From Rubrivivax sp. SCN 71-131 (lineage in GTDB: Bacteria > Pseudomonadota > Gammaproteobacteria > Burkholderiales > Burkholderiaceae_C): a DNA stretch of 64,000 nucleotides. Location: the NCBI GenBank assembly GCA_001724995.1, contig MEFD01000012.1:1-64000 (forward strand), written 5' to 3'. This document shows positions 33,261-42,076 of the stretch, piece by piece (within the stretch, counting starts at the first letter, position 1; every line of letters starts with the position of its first letter). The notes beneath the pieces were generated by a model. The model searched no databases. It saw only the letters and a list, made by a program, of their open reading frames with translations, and had not been told where the DNA came from. Made by a program: the position numbers and the translations under genes.

Positions 33261-34280
33261 ATGAATCCGCTGCCCCTCGTTGCCGCCGCCGTGCTCGCCG
33301 CGGCGCTTGCCACCCCTGTCGCCCAGGCCCAGACCACGCTCACCGCCTCCTCGTGGGTGCCTCCTGCGCACCCGCTCACGGCGCAGGCCTTCATGGTCTG
33401 GCTCAAGGAGGTCGAGGACGCGACCCAGGGCCGCGTCAAGTTCAACGTGCTGCCCAAGGCGCCAGTGGCGCCGCCGCAGACCTTCGACGCCGTCAAGGAC
33501 GGCATCATCGACGTCTCCTTCACGGTGCACGGCTACACGCCGGGGCGCTTCATCGCCACCAAGATGACCGAGTTCGTCGCGCTCGGCGACTCCGCAGAGG
33601 CGATCTCGGTGGCCTACCAGCGCATGCACGACAAGCACCTCGCGGCGCTGGGCGAACACAAGGGCGTGAAGGTGATCGGCGTGTTCTCGCATGGGCCCGG
33701 GCATGTCTACACCGTGAAGACGCCGGTGCAATCCGTGGCCGACCTCGCCGGCATGAAGATCCGCGTCGGCGGCGGCGTCGTCAACGAGTACACGCGGGCG
33801 CTGGGCGCCAATCCGCTGCTCAAGCCCTCCAGCGAGGCCTACCAGATGCTGCAGACGGGCGTGGCCGACGGCATCTTCTTCCCCGCCGAGTCGATCCCCG
33901 GCTTCAAGCTGCAGTCGGTGGTGCGCCACGGCACGCACGTACCCGGAGGCATCTACAACACGAGCTTCGTCATGATGATGAACGAGGCCAAGTACAACGC
34001 GCTGCCTGCCGGCGACAAGGCGGTCATCGACAAGCTCAGCGGCGAGCACTTCGCGCGCCTGGCCGGCCGCATGTGGGACAAGGCCGACGCCGCGGGCATC
34101 GACACGATGAAGGCCGCCGGCGTAACCATCCAGACGGCCAGCCCGGCCTTCGTCGCCGAGCTGCGCACGCGGCTCGACCCGGTCGAGGTCGCCTGGGACG
34201 CCGAGATGAAGAAGCGCGGCATCGACGGCGCGGCGCTGATGAAGGAGTTCCGCGCCGCCATCGCCGCGGCCAAGCCCTGA
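33261..34280 (+). CDS. TRAP transporter solute-binding protein (DctP family)
   Basis: 339-residue periplasmic binding protein. A signal peptide covers about residues 1-23 (Leu/Ala core, cleavage after AQA). The DctP fold is recognisable by WLKEVEDATQGRVKF and the conserved carboxylate-binding arginine in GMKIRVGGG. It delivers an organic acid to the DctQ-DctM permease encoded next. Co-localisation with the indoleacetate enzymes suggests the ligand is indoleacetate or a related aryl acid. AGGAG lies upstream of the ATG. The published cluster was noted for an ABC-type binding protein, so transporter type differs here. Confidence 0.88.
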   Translation: MNPLPLVAAAVLAAALATPVAQAQTTLTASSWVPPAHPLTAQAFMVWLKEVEDATQGRVKFNVLPKAPVAPPQTFDAVKDGIIDVSFTVHGYTPGRFIATKMTEFVALGDSAEAISVAYQRMHDKHLAALGEHKGVKVIGVFSHGPGHVYTVKTPVQSVADLAGMKIRVGGGVVNEYTRALGANPLLKPSSEAYQMLQTGVADGIFFPAESIPGFKLQSVVRHGTHVPGGIYNTSFVMMMNEAKYNALPAGDKAVIDKLSGEHFARLAGRMWDKADAAGIDTMKAAGVTIQTASPAFVAELRTRLDPVEVAWDAEMKKRGIDGAALMKEFRAAIAAAKP

Positions 34281-34318
34281 AGGCACCGCGCGCGCAAGGC
34301 CGCAAGGAGAGCCCGACC

Positions 34319-34903
34319 ATGAACCGTGAGCGCCCCGGCGGCAAGCCCGGCCCCCTCGAGCCGGGCGATCCGGCAGGCCACGAGTTCGGCAGCGCGCCAT
34401 CGGGCCTGCCGGACGGGCTGCTCGCGCGCTCGCACCACGTGATCGGCCTTGCCGCTGCGGCGCTGCTGGTGGCGATGGTGCTGTTGACCACGGTGGACGT
34501 GGTCGGGCGCTACTTCTTCGGCCAGCCGCTGCAAGGCGCCTTCGAACTGACCGAGATGGCGATGGGCGCCATGGTCTTCGCCAGCCTGCCGCTGGTCACG
34601 CTGCGCCGCCAGCACGTCACGGTGGACCTGCTCGCCAGCGCGCTGCCGCGCCGCTGGCGCCGCCTGCAGGCGGCGCTCGTCGATCTCGTCGTTGCCGGCT
34701 GCAGCGCGGCCGTAGCCTGGCAACTGGTGCGCAAGGCCGAGCGCCTGGCCGAGGCGCACGAGACCACGGCCACGCTCGCCATCCCCGTGTATCCGCTGGT
34801 TTGGGTGATGGCCGCGCTGGCCCTCGTCGCCGCGCTGGCGACGCTGGTGCTGGCGTGGCTGGACCTGCGCGGCATCGCCCCCGCGACGAGGGGGGTGCAG
34901 TGA
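34319..34903 (+). CDS. TRAP transporter small permease (DctQ family)
   Basis: 194-residue membrane protein with a hydrophilic N-terminal extension of about 35 residues followed by four hydrophobic helices; the DctQ motif VDVVGRYFFGQPLQGAFELTE is present. It pairs with the large DctM subunit, whose GTG start overlaps its stop (GTGA). AAGGAG upstream supports the ATG. The N-terminal extension is longer than in typical DctQ. Confidence 0.88.
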   Translation: MNRERPGGKPGPLEPGDPAGHEFGSAPSGLPDGLLARSHHVIGLAAAALLVAMVLLTTVDVVGRYFFGQPLQGAFELTEMAMGAMVFASLPLVTLRRQHVTVDLLASALPRRWRRLQAALVDLVVAGCSAAVAWQLVRKAERLAEAHETTATLAIPVYPLVWVMAALALVAALATLVLAWLDLRGIAPATRGVQ

Positions 34904-36192
34904 ACGAAGCGCTGCTCGCCTTCGCCGCCATGCTGGTGCTGGCCTTCGCGCGGCTGCCGATCGCCTTCGCGATGGGCCTCGTGGGCTTTGCCGGCATTGC
35001 CTTGAAGATCGGCATGCCGGCCTCGCTGGCCATGCTCGGCTCGGTGTCCTACGAGACCGGCCTGTCGTATGCCCTCTCGATCGTGCCGATGTTCGTGCTC
35101 ATGGGCAACCTCGTCACGCGCGCGGGCCTCTCCGAGGAGCTCTACAACGCCTCCAACGCCTTCCTCGGCCACCGCCGCGGGGGTCTGGCGATGGCCACCA
35201 TCGTCGCCTGCGGCGGCTTCTCGGCGATCTGCGGCTCGTCGATCGCCACCGCCGCCACGATGGCCAAGGTGGCGGTGCCGCCGATGCGCCGCTTCGGCTA
35301 CTCCGACGCGCTGGCCTCGGGCTCGGTGGCCGCGGGCGGCACGCTGGGCATCCTCATCCCGCCCTCGGTGGTGATGGTCATCTACGGCATCCTGACGCAG
35401 CAGAACATCGGCAAGCTCTTCATCGCCGGCATCCTGCCCGGGCTGCTGGCCATCGCCTGCTACCTCGCCGCGGTGATGGTCACGGTGCGCCTGGATGCGC
35501 GCGCCGGTCCGCGCGGACCGCGCGTCCCCTGGGCGCTGCGGCTGCTCGCGCTGCGCGGCGTGTGGGGCGTGCTGGCGCTGTTCGTGCTCGTGCTCGGCGG
35601 CATCTACGGCGGCGTGTTCACGCCCACCGAGGCCGCGGGCATCGGCTGCGCCGGCGCCTTCGTGTTCGCCATCGTGCGCCGCGGCTGGTCGGCGTCGTGG
35701 CTGCTGGACGTCCTGGTCGAGAGCGCGGCCACCACCGGCATGGTGTTCGGAATCCTCATCGGCGCGCTGATGTTCGCCAATTTCGTCAACCTCACCACGC
35801 TGCCCTCCGAGCTGATCGCCGCGGCGAGCTCGTTCTCGGCCACGCCGATCCTCGTCATCGTCGCCATCTGCCTGGCCTACGTGCTGCTGGGTTGCGTGCT
35901 CGAGAGCATGTCGATGATCCTGCTCACGGTGCCGATCTTCTACCCCGTCGTGCAGCACCTGGGCTTCGACCTCATCTGGTTCGGCATCATCGTCGTCGTC
36001 GTCACCGAGATCAGCCTCATCACGCCGCCGGTGGGCCTGAACGTCTTCGTGCTGCGCAGCGTGCTGCCCGACATCCCCACCGGCACCGTGTTCCGCGGCG
36101 TGATGCCCTTCATCGCCGCCGACGTCGTGCGCCTGGCGCTGCTGGTGGCCTTCCCGGTCATCACGCTGGCGCTGACCCCGCTTGTCCGCTGA
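34900..36192 (+). CDS. TRAP transporter large permease (DctM family)
   Basis: 430-residue large permease with about 12 hydrophobic segments including re-entrant hairpins. Family motifs: GGFSAICGSSIATAATMAKV, GGTLGILIPPS, and late TPPVGLNVFVLRS. It provides Na+- or H+-driven uptake with the DctP/DctQ partners. Starts with GTG overlapping dctQ. It closes the catabolic operon; the next gene begins 31 bases later with a strong GGGAGGG site, so co-transcription onward is plausible. Confidence 0.92.
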   Translation: MNEALLAFAAMLVLAFARLPIAFAMGLVGFAGIALKIGMPASLAMLGSVSYETGLSYALSIVPMFVLMGNLVTRAGLSEELYNASNAFLGHRRGGLAMATIVACGGFSAICGSSIATAATMAKVAVPPMRRFGYSDALASGSVAAGGTLGILIPPSVVMVIYGILTQQNIGKLFIAGILPGLLAIACYLAAVMVTVRLDARAGPRGPRVPWALRLLALRGVWGVLALFVLVLGGIYGGVFTPTEAAGIGCAGAFVFAIVRRGWSASWLLDVLVESAATTGMVFGILIGALMFANFVNLTTLPSELIAAASSFSATPILVIVAICLAYVLLGCVLESMSMILLTVPIFYPVVQHLGFDLIWFGIIVVVVTEISLITPPVGLNVFVLRSVLPDIPTGTVFRGVMPFIAADVVRLALLVAFPVITLALTPLVR

Positions 36193-36223
36193 GGCGCGCC
36201 ATCGAGCGCCGGGAGGGCCCTGC

Positions 36224-39200
36224 ATGAAGCTCGCCGAAGTCGACCTCGACGACAAGTACCGCCTCGCGCACGGCCGCGTCTTCCTCACCGGCATCCAGGC
36301 ACTCGTGCGCCTGCCGATGCTGCAGCACGACGCCGACCGCGCCGCGGGGCTGAACACCGCCGGCTACGTCAGCGGCTACCGCGGCTCGCCGCTGGGCGGC
36401 CTGGACACCGCGCTCGGCGAAGCCAAGGCCCATCTGGCGCAGCACGACATCCGCTTCCGCCCCGGCGTCAACGAGGACCTGGCGGCCACCGCCGTCTGGG
36501 GCACGCAGCAGCTGCAGCTGATGGCAGGCGCCGACCGCGACGGCCTCTTCGCCATGTGGTACGGCAAGGGCCCGGGCGTGGACCGCAGCGCGGACGTGTT
36601 CAAGCACGCCAACCACGCCGGCACCGCGCCCCACGGTGGCGTGCTGGTGGTGGCCGGCGACGACCACGCCGCGCGCTCCTCGGCCGTGGCGCACCAGAGC
36701 GAGCACATCTTTTCGGCCTGCGGCATCCCGGTGCTCGCGCCCGCGGGCGTGCAGGACATCCTCGACTACGGCCTGCATGGCTGGGCGATGTCGCGCTATG
36801 CCGGGCTGTGGGTCGGGCTCAAGCTCTCGGCGGACATCGTCGAGAGCTCGGCCACGGTCGAGATCGACCCCGCGCGCGTGCAGCCGCGCCTGCCCGAGGA
36901 CTACCGGCTGCCAGCCGACGGCGTGCACATCCGCTGGCCCGACCCGCAGTCGGCGCAGGAACAGCGCATGCAGGCCACGAAGATCTACGCCGCACTCGCC
37001 TACGCGCGCGCCAACGGCCTCAACCGCCTCGTCGTCGACGGCCCGAACGCGCGCCTGGGGCTGCTGGCCTGCGGCAAGGCCTGGCTGGACCTGCGCCAGG
37101 CGATGCACGACCTGGGCCTCACCGACGAGCGCGCCGCGGCCCTCGGGCTGCGCGTCATGAAGGTGGCCATGCCATGGCCGCTCGAGGCCGACTCGGTGCG
37201 ACGCTTTGCCACCGGCCTCGACGAAATCCTCGTCGTCGAGGAGAAGCGCCAGATCATCGAGTACCAGTTGAAGGAGATGCTCTACGACTGGCGCGACGAC
37301 GTGCGCCCGCGCGTGCTCGGCAAGTTCGACGAAGGCGGCGAATGGCCGGCGCCGCCGGGGCAGTGGCTGCTGCCGCCCACGGGCGACCTGACGCCCGCCC
37401 TCGTCGCGCGCGCGCTGGCCTCGCGCCTGGCGCGGCTGCACCCCGAAGGCGGCTGGGCCGCCGCGGGCAGCACGGCCGCAGGCGGCGCCGGCACGGCCAC
37501 GGCCGAGCGTGCGCCGCTGGCGCGCACGCCCTACTTCTGCTCGGGCTGCCCGCACAACCGCTCGACGCGCGTGCCCGAGGGCAGCCACGCGCTGGCCGGC
37601 GTCGGCTGCCACCTGATGGCGGTGACGATGGAGCGCAACACGCTCACCATCAGCCAGATGGGCGGCGAGGGCGCGACCTGGATCGGCATGGCCGAGCACG
37701 CCGGGCCCGATCACGTGTTCGCCAACATGGGCGACGGCACCTACTTCCACTCCGGCCTGCTGGCCATCCGTGCCGCGGTGGCCGCGGGCGTCAACATCAC
37801 CTACAAGCTGCTCTACAACGACGCGGTGGCGATGACCGGCGGCCAGCCGGTGGACGGCAAGCTGACGGTGCCGCAGATCACGCGCCAGCTCGCCGCCGAG
37901 GGCGTGGCACGCATCGTCGTGCTCGCCGACGACCCCGGCAAATATCGCCGCCAGGCCGACAGCGACTTCGCCGGCGGCGTGCCCGTGCTGCCGCGCGGGC
38001 AGCTCGACGCGGTGCAGCACGAGCTGCGCGCCGTGCCCGGCACCACGGTGATGATCTACGACCAGACCTGCGCCACCGAGGCGCGCCGGCGCCGCAAGCG
38101 CGGCGTGCTGCCCACGCCCAAGCGCCACGTCGTCATCCACGAAGCCGTGTGCGAGGGCTGCGGCGATTGCGCGCTGCAGTCCAACTGCCTCTCCGTCGTT
38201 CCGCTCGAGACCGAGTTCGGGCGCAAGCGGGCGATCGACCTGTTCAGCTGCAATCTGGACCTCAGCTGCCTGGAGGGCTACTGTCCCGCCCTGGTGACGG
38301 TCGAAGGCGCAACGCTGCGCCGCGCGCACGGCCTGCCGCCGCCAAAGGACCTGGTGCTGCCCGAGCCCGCGCTGCCCGCGCTCGCGCAGCCGTACTCGCT
38401 GCTCGTGGCCGGCGTCGGCGGCACCGGCGTGGTGACGATCGGCGCGCTGCTGGGCATGGCCGCGCACCTCGAGGGCAAGGGCGTCACCGTGCTCGACCAG
38501 ACGGGCCTGGCGCAGAAGGGCGGCGCGGTGCTGACGCACGTGCGCATCGCCGCGCGGCAGGAGGACCTGCAGGCGCCGCGCATCGTCGTCGCCGACCTCG
38601 TGCTCGCCTGCGACATGCTGGTGGCCGCCGGCGCCGATGCGACGGCGCGCATGGACCGCGCCCGCACGCAGGCCGTCGTCAACACCGCCGACGTCATCAC
38701 CGGCGACTTCCTGCGCCAGCCGCAGCAGCTGTTCCCGCACGACGCCACGCTTTCCTTCCTCGGCGCGCGCGTGCGCCAGGCGCAGGTGCTCGACGCCGCG
38801 CGCCTGGCCGCGGAGCTGGCGGGCCATTCGATCGCCACCAACATGTTCATGCTCGGCTGGGCCTGGCAGCGCGGGCTGGTGCCGGTGGGCCGCGAGGCCA
38901 TCGCGCGCGCCATCGAACTCAACAAGGTCGCCGCCGCCGACAACCTGCGCGCCTTCGCGTGGGGGCGCATCGCCGCGCACGACCCCGAACTGGCCGAACG
39001 CACGGCGCGCTCGGCCGAGGTCGTGCCCGAGTCGCAGCGCCCCTCGCGCAATCTCGACGAGATGATCGAGCGCCGTCGTCGCTGGCTCGTGGACTACCAG
39101 GACGAGCGGCTCGCGCAGCGCTACCTCGCGCTGGTGCAGCGCGTGCGCCAGGCCGAGCAGGCGGTGCAGGCCGGCAGCGAACTCCTCGCGCGCGCGGTCG

Positions 39201-39784
39201 CGCAGCAGGCCTGGCGGCTGCTGGCGGTGAAGGACGAGTACGAGACCGCGCGGCTGCTCGCCGACCGCTCGTTCGACCAGACGCTGGCGCAGACCTTCGA
39301 GGGCGACTTCAGCGTCAGGCTGCACCTGATGCTGCCCTGGAAGCGCCCCCGGGTGCGCGCCGGCAGCACCGACCGGCCGCCGCTGCACAAGCGCGCCTTG
39401 GGCCCCTGGATGCGGCGCCTGCTGGGCCTGCTCGCGCACGGCAAGAGGCTGCGCGGCACGCCCTTCGATCCCTTCGGCTACAGCGCCGAGCGGCGGCTCG
39501 AGCGGCAGCTGATGGTCGAGTACGAGGACGCGCTCGCGCGTCTGCTGCGCCCCCTGAGCCCGGCGCTGCTCGAGGAGGCCGCCGCGATCGCCGCGCTGCC
39601 CGACGCCATCCGCGGCTTCGGCGGCGTGAAGATGGACTACGCCGAGCGCACGCGCAAGCAGATGAGCCAGCGGCTCTCGGCCTACGAGGCCGCCGCAGAG
39701 ATCGAAGCCCGGGGCGGCCCGAAGCCGGCCACGGGCACGAAGCGGGAGGACAGCCGCGTCGCCTCGGGGGTCGGCACGGCATGA
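36224..39784 (+). CDS. Fused indolepyruvate:ferredoxin oxidoreductase
   Basis: 1186-residue single-chain 2-oxoacid oxidoreductase joining alpha- and gamma-type domains. Order: pyrimidine-binding domain (YVSGYRGSPLGGLD), TPP/cluster region (CSGCPHN about residue 440, GDGTYFHSG), a cysteine-rich ferredoxin-like insert (CEGCGDC and SCNLDLSCLEGYCP, about 643-692), gamma domain (VAGVGGTGVVTIG about 727) and the DUF6537-type C-terminal helical domain. It oxidises aryl- or branched-chain pyruvates to acyl-CoA. It is unrelated in layout to the split iorAB at 5356-9094, making two systems in the window. Following the TRAP genes, it could supply indoleacetyl-CoA or arylacetyl-CoA. Confidence 0.92.
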   Translation: MKLAEVDLDDKYRLAHGRVFLTGIQALVRLPMLQHDADRAAGLNTAGYVSGYRGSPLGGLDTALGEAKAHLAQHDIRFRPGVNEDLAATAVWGTQQLQLMAGADRDGLFAMWYGKGPGVDRSADVFKHANHAGTAPHGGVLVVAGDDHAARSSAVAHQSEHIFSACGIPVLAPAGVQDILDYGLHGWAMSRYAGLWVGLKLSADIVESSATVEIDPARVQPRLPEDYRLPADGVHIRWPDPQSAQEQRMQATKIYAALAYARANGLNRLVVDGPNARLGLLACGKAWLDLRQAMHDLGLTDERAAALGLRVMKVAMPWPLEADSVRRFATGLDEILVVEEKRQIIEYQLKEMLYDWRDDVRPRVLGKFDEGGEWPAPPGQWLLPPTGDLTPALVARALASRLARLHPEGGWAAAGSTAAGGAGTATAERAPLARTPYFCSGCPHNRSTRVPEGSHALAGVGCHLMAVTMERNTLTISQMGGEGATWIGMAEHAGPDHVFANMGDGTYFHSGLLAIRAAVAAGVNITYKLLYNDAVAMTGGQPVDGKLTVPQITRQLAAEGVARIVVLADDPGKYRRQADSDFAGGVPVLPRGQLDAVQHELRAVPGTTVMIYDQTCATEARRRRKRGVLPTPKRHVVIHEAVCEGCGDCALQSNCLSVVPLETEFGRKRAIDLFSCNLDLSCLEGYCPALVTVEGATLRRAHGLPPPKDLVLPEPALPALAQPYSLLVAGVGGTGVVTIGALLGMAAHLEGKGVTVLDQTGLAQKGGAVLTHVRIAARQEDLQAPRIVVADLVLACDMLVAAGADATARMDRARTQAVVNTADVITGDFLRQPQQLFPHDATLSFLGARVRQAQVLDAARLAAELAGHSIATNMFMLGWAWQRGLVPVGREAIARAIELNKVAAADNLRAFAWGRIAAHDPELAERTARSAEVVPESQRPSRNLDEMIERRRRWLVDYQDERLAQRYLALVQRVRQAEQAVQAGSELLARAVAQQAWRLLAVKDEYETARLLADRSFDQTLAQTFEGDFSVRLHLMLPWKRPRVRAGSTDRPPLHKRALGPWMRRLLGLLAHGKRLRGTPFDPFGYSAERRLERQLMVEYEDALARLLRPLSPALLEEAAAIAALPDAIRGFGGVKMDYAERTRKQMSQRLSAYEAAAEIEARGGPKPATGTKREDSRVASGVGTA

Positions 39785-39791
39785 TCGCCCG

Positions 39792-41438
39792 GTGAGCAAT
39801 CCCCGTCAGGCGCCCGCCCCGGCTTCCCCGCGCCCGCGCGACGGCCGCGGCTCCCCACCCGCGCGCGGTCGGCCGGCCGTCTGGCTCAGCGGCTTTCGGC
39901 CCTTCTACCTGCTCGGCCCGGCCTACCTCGCCTGGCTGCTGCTCGTCGGCGCGGCGGCGGCAACCGGACTCGTTGTCGCCGGCCCCGGCACGCTGCCCCT
40001 GCCCGCCGGCGCTGCCCTGTGGCACGCGCACGAGATGCTCTACGGCTTCGCCATGGCCATCGTCGCCGGCACCGTGCTCGCCGCGCTGCCGAGCTGGGCG
40101 CACACGCCGGAGCTGCACGGGCGCAGCCTCGTCGTGCTCGCCGCGCTCTGGGGCGCGGGAAGGCTGGCCTTCCATGCCATCGGCTGGGCGCAGTCGAGCC
40201 TGGCGCTCGTCGTCGTGGCCCTGCTCGACAGCGCACTCGTGCTGGTGCTGCTGCTGCGCCTGGCGCCGCAGCTCCTGCGTGGCACCGACCGGCGCTTTGC
40301 CCTGCTGCTGCCCGTCCTCGCCGGCCTGGCCGCGGCCAACCTCGCCTTTCACGCCGCGCTGGCCGCGCACGACGCAGCGCGCGCGATGACGGCGCTGCGC
40401 GCGCTGCTCTGGCTCATCGTCGTGCTGTACTCGCTCGTCGGCGGCGTGCTCACGCCCATCTTCACCGGCAATGTGCTGGCGGCGCGCGGTCGCGGCGTGC
40501 AGGCGCCGTTCTCGCCGCCGCTCGAAGCGGCCGCGCTGCTCACCCTGGTGGCGCTGGCCATCGCCGACCTCGCGTCCGCCCCGCCGCCGTGCGTCGCGGC
40601 CCTGGCCTGCACGGCCTTGGTCACGCAGCTCTGGCGCACGACGCGCTGGCGCGGCTGGCGCGCCGCCGACGACGCGCTCGTCGCCGGCATGAACCTGGGC
40701 TTCGCCTGGCTCATCGTCGCACTGGCGCTGCGCGCCGCCGCCGCCCTGGGCGCGCCGCTGCCCGAGGCCGCTTGGGTGCACGCCTTCACGATGGGCGCGC
40801 TCGGCACGATGATGCTGGCGCTGATGACGCGCGTGGCCCTGCGCCACACCGGGCGTCCGCCGCTGGCGCCGCCGGCGCTGCGCTGGCTGCTGGCCCTCGC
40901 CAGCGCGGCCACGCTGCTGCGCATCCTCTCCACGCCCCTGGGCCTGGGCGCCCCGGCGATGGCCCTCGCCGCGACCGCCTGGGGCGGCTGCCTCATCGCC
41001 TGGTGGGCCGCTCACGCGCGCATGCTGCTTGCGCCCAGCCTGCCGCGCCCGGCGGCGGGGGGCGCCGGCAGCGGCACTCCTACAATCCCGCGTCCTTCGC
41101 CGCCTGGTCGCGGCCGCCTTCGAGGGGGGAGTCCCATCTTGTCATCGCCACCTTCCGATCCCGCCGCCGGCACGCCCGGAAACGCGCCGCTCGAGCGTGA
41201 GCTGGCCGAGCTCTTCGTCGAGGCGCTGAACCTCGAGACGCCGGCCGCGGAGCTGGATATCACGGCGCCGCTGTTCGGCGACGGCCTGGGGCTGGACTCG
41301 ATCGACATCCTCGAGGTGGCGCTGGCGATCTCGCAGCGCTACGGCTTCCAGCTGCGCTCGGACGACGAGCACAACGTGCGCATCTTCCGCAGCATCCGCA
41401 GTCTGGCCGCACACGTCGCGCAGCACCGGGTCAAGTAG
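39792..41438 (+). CDS. NnrS-family membrane protein, frame open into ACP
   Basis: Residues 1 to about 420 are an NnrS-family polytopic protein: about 12 hydrophobic helices, with WLSGFRPFYLL, LWHAHEMLYGFAMA (likely haem or metal His residues), GGVLTPIFTGN and MTRVALRHTGRPP. NnrS proteins are heme- and copper-linked and associated with nitric oxide tolerance. No stop codon occurs before the acyl carrier protein; the frame runs through a Pro/Gly/Arg-rich linker and the whole ACP to 41438 (548 residues). Either the stop has been lost, giving a fusion, or the real NnrS product simply reads through the ACP promoter. GTG start, weak ribosome site. Confidence 0.75.
   Translation: MSNPRQAPAPASPRPRDGRGSPPARGRPAVWLSGFRPFYLLGPAYLAWLLLVGAAAATGLVVAGPGTLPLPAGAALWHAHEMLYGFAMAIVAGTVLAALPSWAHTPELHGRSLVVLAALWGAGRLAFHAIGWAQSSLALVVVALLDSALVLVLLLRLAPQLLRGTDRRFALLLPVLAGLAAANLAFHAALAAHDAARAMTALRALLWLIVVLYSLVGGVLTPIFTGNVLAARGRGVQAPFSPPLEAAALLTLVALAIADLASAPPPCVAALACTALVTQLWRTTRWRGWRAADDALVAGMNLGFAWLIVALALRAAAALGAPLPEAAWVHAFTMGALGTMMLALMTRVALRHTGRPPLAPPALRWLLALASAATLLRILSTPLGLGAPAMALAATAWGGCLIAWWAAHARMLLAPSLPRPAAGGAGSGTPTIPRPSPPGRGRLRGGSPILSSPPSDPAAGTPGNAPLERELAELFVEALNLETPAAELDITAPLFGDGLGLDSIDILEVALAISQRYGFQLRSDDEHNVRIFRSIRSLAAHVAQHRVK
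41081..41086 (+). promoter_or_regulatory. Candidate -10 element upstream of the ACP
   Basis: TACAAT, five of six bases of the sigma-70 -10 box, sits within the linker between the NnrS and ACP coding regions. No clear -35 is visible at 16-18 bases upstream. Similar TACAAT elements precede other genes of this window, such as the ABC exporter. Confidence 0.35.
41139..41438 (+). CDS. Acyl carrier protein of the aryl polyene locus
   Basis: If started at the TTG at 41139 (GAGGGGGG eight bases before), this is a 99-residue ACP. The phosphopantetheine serine is S54 in GLGLDSIDILEV, the polyketide/aryl-polyene pattern. The helices before and after are complete, with a short unstructured N-terminus. 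It would carry the growing polyene between the ketosynthases, reductase and dehydratases encoded downstream. It corresponds to one of the two ACPs (ApeE/ApeF type) of known aryl polyene clusters; the second is at 59602-59850. Confidence 0.82.
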   Translation: MSSPPSDPAAGTPGNAPLERELAELFVEALNLETPAAELDITAPLFGDGLGLDSIDILEVALAISQRYGFQLRSDDEHNVRIFRSIRSLAAHVAQHRVK

Positions 41439-41440
41439 CG

Positions 41441-42076
41441 ATGTCGGGCTGGGGCCTCGTCGCCGCGGGGCTGGGTCTGGCGGCCTATTCCGCGCTGTCC
41501 TGGGGCTTGATGGCCCATGCGCCCGAGCACGCCTGGACGGTGCTCGCGCTCTTCGGTCCGCTGCTGGCGGGCCTGGCCGTCGCCGGGCTGCAGCGCCGCC
41601 ACGCGCCCACGCTGCTGGCCTGCGCGCTGCTCGGCGCGCTGCTGCTGTGGGTGTGGCAGCGCGGCGGCGTCGACGTCAACCGCCTCTACGTGCTGCAGCA
41701 CGCGGCCATCCACGCGCTGCTGGGCTGGAGCTTCGCGATCACGCTGCGCGCGGACGCGACGCCGCTGGTCACGCTGCTGGCCGAGCGCGTGCACAGCCGC
41801 CCCATCGAGCCGGCGCTGCGCGCCTACACGCGGCGCGTCACCGTCGGCTGGTCGTTCTTCTTCGCCGGCATGATCGCGCTCTCGCTGGCGATCTATGCGC
41901 TGGCGCCCTGGGCCGGGTGGTCCTTCTTCTGCACCGTGCTGACGCCCGCGGCGGCGGTGCTGGCCTTCGTCGGCGAGGCCGCCTGGCGGCGCCTGCGCCA
42001 TCCCGAATTCGAACCGGTCTCGATGCACAGCGCGATGCGCGCCTGGCGCGAGCACGGGCAACAAGGCCACGTGTGA
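41441..42076 (+). CDS. Aryl polyene cluster membrane protein (COG4648-like)
   Basis: 211-residue integral membrane protein with about six hydrophobic helices; HAAIHALLGWSF and RRVTVGWSFFF are conserved segments of the uncharacterised COG4648 family that accompanies the CoA-ligase and ACP genes of aryl polyene clusters. It starts two bases after the ACP stop and its own stop overlaps the next start (TGATG). Function unknown; location in the inner membrane is clear from hydropathy. Confidence 0.75.
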   Translation: MSGWGLVAAGLGLAAYSALSWGLMAHAPEHAWTVLALFGPLLAGLAVAGLQRRHAPTLLACALLGALLLWVWQRGGVDVNRLYVLQHAAIHALLGWSFAITLRADATPLVTLLAERVHSRPIEPALRAYTRRVTVGWSFFFAGMIALSLAIYALAPWAGWSFFCTVLTPAAAVLAFVGEAAWRRLRHPEFEPVSMHSAMRAWREHGQQGHV

